DNA of 64,000 bases from Macrostomum hystrix. Taxonomy: Eukaryota > Platyhelminthes > Macrostomidae. How positions within the stretch are numbered: position 1 is the stretch's first letter; each line of letters starts with the position of its first letter. The stretch covers positions 3,391,001 to 3,455,000 of the forward strand of contig CATNEN010000034.1 in assembly GCA_950097015.1 (NCBI GenBank). Reading direction: 5' to 3'. The notes under the pieces are model-generated. The model saw only the letters and a list, made by a program, of their open reading frames with translations. It did no database searches and was not told the DNA's origin. Position numbers and translations under genes: made by a program. This document shows positions 59,371 to 64,000 of the stretch, piece by piece.

Positions 59371-61915
59371 GGACTAGCAAGTTTTGCCCCCCTTTTTGGG
59401 GAGCAGAAATATTTTTAATTCGTCTAGTATATACATTTTAGCAGCTGAATTTACAGCTTTTTAAAGCTACAATGATCCCCCAGTTGACAATGATCAACCA
59501 GTTGACAATGATCCCCCAGTTGACAATGATCCCCCAGTCGACAATGATTCCCCAGTTGACAATGATCCCCTAATTGATGATGATCACCCAGTTGACAATG
59601 ATCCCCCACTTGACAAAGATCCCATAGTTGACAATGAACCCCCAGTTGACAAGGATCCCACAGTTGACAATGATCCCCCAGTTGACAACGATCCCCTAGT
59701 TCACAATGATCCCCCAGATGATGATGATCCCCCAGTTGATGATGATCACCCAGTTGACAATGATCCCCCAGTTGACATTGATCCCCCAGTTTACAATGAT
59801 CCCACAGTTGACAATGATGCCCCAGTTGACATTGATCCCCAGGTTACAATGATCCCCCAGTTGATGATGATCACCCAGTTGACAATTATCTCCCAGTTGA
59901 CTATGATCCCCCATTGATGATGATCCCCAGTTGACAATGTTACCCCCTAGTTGACAATGATCCCCCAGTTGATGATGATCACCCAGTTGACAATGATCTC
60001 CCAGTTGACCATGATCCCCCATTTGATGATGACTCCCAAATGATGATGATCCCCATTTGACAATGATCCCCAGTTGACCATGATCCCCCATTTGATGATG
60101 ATTCCCCAGTTTACAATTATCCCACAGTTGACGATTATCCCCCAGTTCTGGTTTAGCTATGATTCAAACTCTGGTTTTGCCATGATTCAAACTCTGATTT
60201 TGCCATGATTCAAACTCTGGTTTAGCCATGATTCAGACTCTGGTTGGCCATGATTCAAACGCTGGTTTAGCCATGATTCAAACTCTGGTTTAGCCATGAT
60301 TCAAACTCTGGTTTAGCCATGATTCAAACGCTGGTTTTGCCATGAGAACTAATTTCCCCAGCAGCAGAGAACTAATTCCCCTCCAGCAGCAGAGAACTAA
60401 TTTCCCCAGCAGCAGAGAACTAATTTCCCGAGCAGCAGAGAACTAATTCCCCCAGCAGCAGAGAACTAATTCCCCCAGCAGCAGAGAACTAATTTCCCCA
60501 GCAGCAGAGAACTAATTTCCCGAGCAGCAGAGAACTAATTCCCCCAGCAGCAGAGAACTAATTTCCCCAGCAGCAGAGAACTAATGTTCTCCAAACAGAA
60601 GAGAACCTCCATAATACCAGAATGGAGGCTACTTGCAGGCTACCAAACTCGCAGCAAGAAATGTTTGCCCTTTTTCTTTGACAGGAAACCATTGCCCCCA
60701 AATAGCATAGAAACGATGTGTCCATCGTTTTACTCAGCCCAGAAGGCAACAAATATCTCCTGTTACATCTCCTGTTACATGTGGCACGGTAGATACATTT
60801 AGAAAACTGTTAAACACATTTAGAAAATCGTTGGACACATTTAGAAAATCGTTGAGCACTTTAGAAAACGGTTTCGATCAGTGTTCGTCGAATAAAGTTT
60901 TATAATTATTATTATTAAATAAGCTATTTTTTTGATAGAATAACGCTTTAAACAATGCTCAAAAAAATTTGAAATAATTTACGCTCTTAGCTGCGCTCAA
61001 TATTTTTTTCTTGCAGTTCTCAATTGTGATATCGCCTGCAGCTATGCACAAAAATATTTCCTTAGTTTTATTATCGAATTCCCGATACTCGAAAAAACTT
61101 ATACTATTTTCTGAAAGGGAGTACAGGAATAATAAAGCTAACAAATATCTGCTTCGACAGTAGCTAACCAAAATCGCTTGCTATTTATACTCGAACCAAA
61201 AATGCCCAAAAAGTACAAATAAATAGGAACTTACGTTTTTAACTGCTGATGATTAGAAGATTAAAAGAAAAAGAAGCAGTAACAAAACCGATGCTGAAAT
61301 TCTACCTGCATTCTACAAAAGCATTAAAGTACTTTACTTCGGAGCTAGATGAAAAGAAAGCGGCACAATGATCGAAGTCGAGACAAGGTTTGACAATAGA
61401 AAGGCTGCAGTTTTATGGGTAGAAAGGAGGAAGAGAGGTCTCGCTAGCATTGAGCATCATAAAAGCCCAATCATGAAATCTGATATGTACGTTTTGCGTA
61501 TTCAAATCAAATCACTCGATCAGCCAAGAGACAAATTTATAAACGTACGTACGGGTCGAAAAGCAGTGACGCAATCCTATTCAATTGAGAGTATCGGGCC
61601 CTGTTCTGTGCTATACCAATGCACGCGCGGGCGAGAAAAAGCACCGATGCAATCTAATAAAACTGACAGTGTCCGGCCCTATTCTAATTTAACCTTGTTT
61701 GGCCTCCTATTAAAAGCAATAGGAAAACTCGTTTTTCGAATATTTAATATTTTTAGCATTGAAGCAGACTAACGAAATTTTCAAGGTCTCATGCCAGTAA
61801 AATTTGGCATGTTTAGCAAAAAACGCGATCAAATTTGGTTGAGGCATTTAGCCTGTGTATCGAAATTCCACAGACAGACAGACAGACAGACTTTAGAGAT
61901 TTAGTATAGTTGGAT
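59371..61915. mobile_element. Composite minisatellite-bearing element, copy D (tail type 2)
   Basis: Begins GGACTAGCAAG immediately after copy C ends. The head hairpin has changed loop (CCCCCCTTTTTGGGGAG) but kept its pairing. 18-bp array 59472-60146, GTTTAGCC array 60147-60345, AGAGAACTAAT array 60345-60585, tail 60586-61915 about as long as that of C and nearly identical, ending (ACAG)n and TTTAGTATAGTTGGA. Unique sequence follows. Confidence 0.8.
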
Positions 61916-61979
61916 GGAAGATATGACAAAGTTAAATATTTCTCATCGTATGGGAATTTCCAAATCATGATGGTCTCTG

Positions 61980-62214
61980 GATCCGGCCGTGCTATTCCCT
62001 CCGAGTCCTGCTGTGCCATTCCCTCTGGGTCCTGCTGTGCCATTCCCTCTGAGTCCTGCTGTGCCATTCCCTCTGGGTCCTGCTGTGCCATTCCCTCTGG
62101 GTCCTGCTTTGCCATTCCCTCTGGGTCCTGCTGTGCCATTCCCCCTGGGTCCTGCTGTGCCATTCCCTCCGGGTCATGCTGTGCCATTCCCTCCGGGTCA
62201 TTCCCTTCCTTAGA
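61980..62214. repeat. Minisatellite, 24-bp unit, about 10 copies
   Basis: Unit GTGCCATTCCCTCTGGGTCC plus TGCT, with GAGTCC and CCGGGTCA variants. It lies about 65 bp after composite copy D. Confidence 0.95.
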
Positions 62215-62420
62215 GTTCTCCCGTTTAAATCACTGTTAAATAAAACACAAGTTATTACAATGGCACTCAAGTTGCACTGGTTACTTGTTTTTCCTTGGAT
62301 ATACTCGTAATTACGAACACGTATGGAAATGGTAATTATTACCAATTATGAAATAATAGGACTAGCTAAACATCCAAATTGGAACTAGAGAAAAAAGTAA
62401 GTAAAATTGGCTGATAGTAC
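62215..62420. other. Intergenic DNA downstream of the epimerase gene
   Basis: AT-rich, nothing recognised. Confidence 0.4.
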
Positions 62421-62423
62421 ATC

Positions 62424-63473
62424 TCATTTTCCCGAGTCACCGCTAATGCCGCCGTTCCACTCGGCCAGGAGCTCCTTGAACCGTGTCGTCTCCTTGACGA
62501 ATTCGTCCGGCCGGTTCTCGACATCGCGGTAGAAAGCCACCGAAGCGCGCAGCGCATCCAATAGCGGCGTCGCTGGCAGCCAATCGCCGCACACCTCGGC
62601 GGCTCTCTCGACGCTGATTGGTCCACTAGTCACCGTTGGATACAACTGGCTAGCAGCGTGCGTGTACTCGATTTTTGGCGCTTCCGACAGCTCCATGGCC
62701 TCGGCCAGTTGTCTAACAAACTCACTTGCTGTCCAGGTCTCCTGGTAGGCGAAGTTGAAGACCTCCTTGACGGTGCCAACCGGTCGCGCAAGACGTCGGT
62801 AGCGGTCAATCAGGCCGGCCAGAAAGTTTGCCACATCGTCTACGTAGGCAAGCGACATCCGGGTCTCGCGTCCGGCATCGGGCAGCCGCACAGAGCCGCT
62901 GTCCACCGCTCGCATGTAGTACCAGAACCGGTAGCTCGTGTCCCTCGGACCGAAGGTGTCCGGTATGCGGACAATCGTGTAGTCGTAGCTGGCGCCGTTG
63001 TGCTCGGCGGCCAGCAGGTCGACCACAAACTCGGCGGTCAGTTTGACCTCCGCGTAGCGTCGTCCGACGCGCAGACGACTGCGAAGTGCGGCGTCAGTCG
63101 GGAAGACGCCATCCGATTCACGCGATCTGCCGGAGTGCCGCTTGTCGGACACGTCGTAGACTGAGTCTGTGCTCAAGTACACGTAGTACTGGAATCGGCC
63201 CATGAGCAGCTGGATGCTCTGCATCACGGCCAAGTCAACGAAGCCGGACAGGTCGATAATGGCCAGGAAGGGCCGAGACTCCAGCTGGGAGAGGCTTTCG
63301 CAGTCTGTCAGGTCGTAGTTTCGGTCGCAAGGCAGCACCCGGCCATGCTGGGCGCTGTGCCACAGCCAGTAAGTGTTGTTTCTGTGCAAGCTGGTCACAT
63401 TGTAGCCTCGGGAGGTCAGCCGCTCCACAGTGTGGCTGCCAATGAAGCCGTTGCCACCCAGTAGGAGGATTTC
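62424..63473 (-). CDS. Extended short-chain dehydrogenase / NDP-sugar epimerase-like protein (3' exon)
   Basis: About 350 codons in a GC-rich block. The conserved beta-alpha-beta start REILLLGGNGFIGSHTVERL contains the NAD(P)-binding GGxGFIG motif and is encoded just inside the exon. STDSVYD and the catalytic Y-x3-K (RRYAEVKLTAE) follow, then TIVRIPDTFGPRDTSYRF and MSLAYVDDVANFLAGLID, typical of the extended SDR epimerase/dehydratase family. An in-frame ATG at 63428 would remove the nucleotide-binding loop, so it is not the true start. A pyrimidine-rich tract and AG at about 63474 mark a 3' splice site, so the first exon lies further right and was not found. The substrate is unknown; family members act on nucleotide sugars or related compounds. 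Confidence 0.88.
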   Translation of the reverse strand, partial: EILLLGGNGFIGSHTVERLTSRGYNVTSLHRNNTYWLWHSAQHGRVLPCDRNYDLTDCESLSQLESRPFLAIIDLSGFVDLAVMQSIQLLMGRFQYYVYLSTDSVYDVSDKRHSGRSRESDGVFPTDAALRSRLRVGRRYAEVKLTAEFVVDLLAAEHNGASYDYTIVRIPDTFGPRDTSYRFWYYMRAVDSGSVRLPDAGRETRMSLAYVDDVANFLAGLIDRYRRLARPVGTVKEVFNFAYQETWTASEFVRQLAEAMELSEAPKIEYTHAASQLYPTVTSGPISVERAAEVCGDWLPATPLLDALRASVAFYRDVENRPDEFVKETTRFKELLAEWNGGISGDSGK

Positions 63474-63649
63474 TCTTGAATTCGGGGGGCAAAAGAAGTT
63501 GGGAATGCAAATTAATTCATATTATTGACCCAGTAGCGTTCATTGCACTCGGTGACTCGCTAAAGTGAACCTCAGAACAGGAACCGATGTACTTTTATTT
63601 GGTTTTGGTATGTTTAAGCTCACAGTTACATCATTATAAATAATTTTGG

Positions 63650-63850
63650 AGTAGTAGCTTGGGGTTTACCTTTTGGACTCACGAATTGTAAGTCGGGGGT
63701 TCGATTCCAGATTCCAATCGAAAAATGTATATCTCTGAGCAAGACATTACCTACGGACAATGACTACTAAAGTAACATGTTTAGTTTAGTTTATCGTTTT
63801 GTGTATCGTCTACTTTAGTAGTCCTTGCCTATGGTTTGCGTCAGTTCACT
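63650..63850 (+). mobile_element. tRNA-derived SINE-like sequence
   Basis: GTAGCTTGGGG (A-box-like, near 63653) and GGTTCGATTCC (B-box, 63698-63708) are spaced as in a tRNA. An AGCAAGACATTACC body motif follows, common in animal tRNA-SINEs. A 13-bp inverted repeat (GACTACTAAAGTA at 63761 and its complement near 63805-63817) is part of the body. No cloverleaf, so not a tRNA gene. Confidence 0.5.
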
Positions 63851-64000
63851 CAACTGTTAAATGGGTACCCCCCAGTCCATGGACTGTACAGCCTTCAGAT
63901 GCGCCACGATAGCTGCGGCTGTGCTGTCGGCTGCACATTAGTCCCAATGTGTCAAGTGTAATTGTTTTTATTTATTTATTTTTTCATCTTCAATATAAAA

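Noticed and set aside
61368-61772. 134-codon frame in the tail of composite copy D
   Set aside because: In copy C the same region is interrupted, and the sequence has no domain or coding bias that I recognise.

Overview
This is nuclear DNA of an invertebrate animal. The genes have short introns with GT...AG borders (about 75 to 370 bp, one of about 6.5 kb), GC-rich exons in AT-rich surroundings, and animal-specific families: dynein light chain LC8, an EFHD/swiprosin-like protein, a fatty-acid transport protein and MCM9. The window is packed with minisatellites and remnants of P/THAP, hAT, Tc1-like and tRNA-SINE elements. A repeat-rich free-living flatworm such as Macrostomum would fit, but that is a guess; nothing here fixes the species. 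There are no bacterial operons, CRISPR arrays or rRNA.

Layout. 1-7.4 kb: six minisatellites (units of 33, 23, 23, 42, 22 and 26 bp) around one unrecognised GC-rich single-exon gene (2756-3589). 7.4-16.8 kb: AT-rich sequence with an intronless EFHD2-like gene (10397-11350), an 18-bp minisatellite and an intronless LC8 gene on the minus strand (13976-14245) with CCAAT palindromes upstream. 16.8-21.7 kb: two small spliced genes reconstructed here, a signal-peptide/Cys-rich/single-TM protein (16850-18332) and a 118-aa protein (21257-21692), plus a fold-back element. 22.0-23.2 kb: a Tc1-like element with long terminal inverted repeats.

23.5-32.4 kb: the AAA+ and C-terminal parts of MCM9 on the minus strand, split by a 6.5-kb intron. 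That intron holds a 3-kb 16-bp minisatellite and, on the opposite strand, a complete gene for a secreted cysteine-rich protein made of five tandem copies of one exon-intron module (356 bp per unit). 33.3-35.8 kb: a P-element/THAP-like transposon with perfect 35-bp inverted ends. 37.0-39.6 kb: a decayed hAT (ZBED5/SCAND3-like) transposon. 40.0-43.0 kb: a five-exon SLC27A-type acyl-CoA synthetase/fatty-acid transporter with minisatellites in its introns. 43.0-46.0 kb: more minisatellites.

46.45-61.9 kb: four head-to-tail copies of one composite repeat. Each has the same roughly 90-bp head with a C/G hairpin, then an 18-bp minisatellite, then a 23-bp minisatellite, then one of two tail types. 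This looks like a non-autonomous mobile-element family that carries and amplifies minisatellites, and it is the most unusual structure in the window. 62.4-63.5 kb: the 3' part of an extended short-chain dehydrogenase/NDP-sugar epimerase-like gene on the minus strand, then a tRNA-derived SINE-like sequence at the right edge.

The genes do not form a pathway. The interest lies in gene structure (nested gene, exon-module expansion) and repeat biology.
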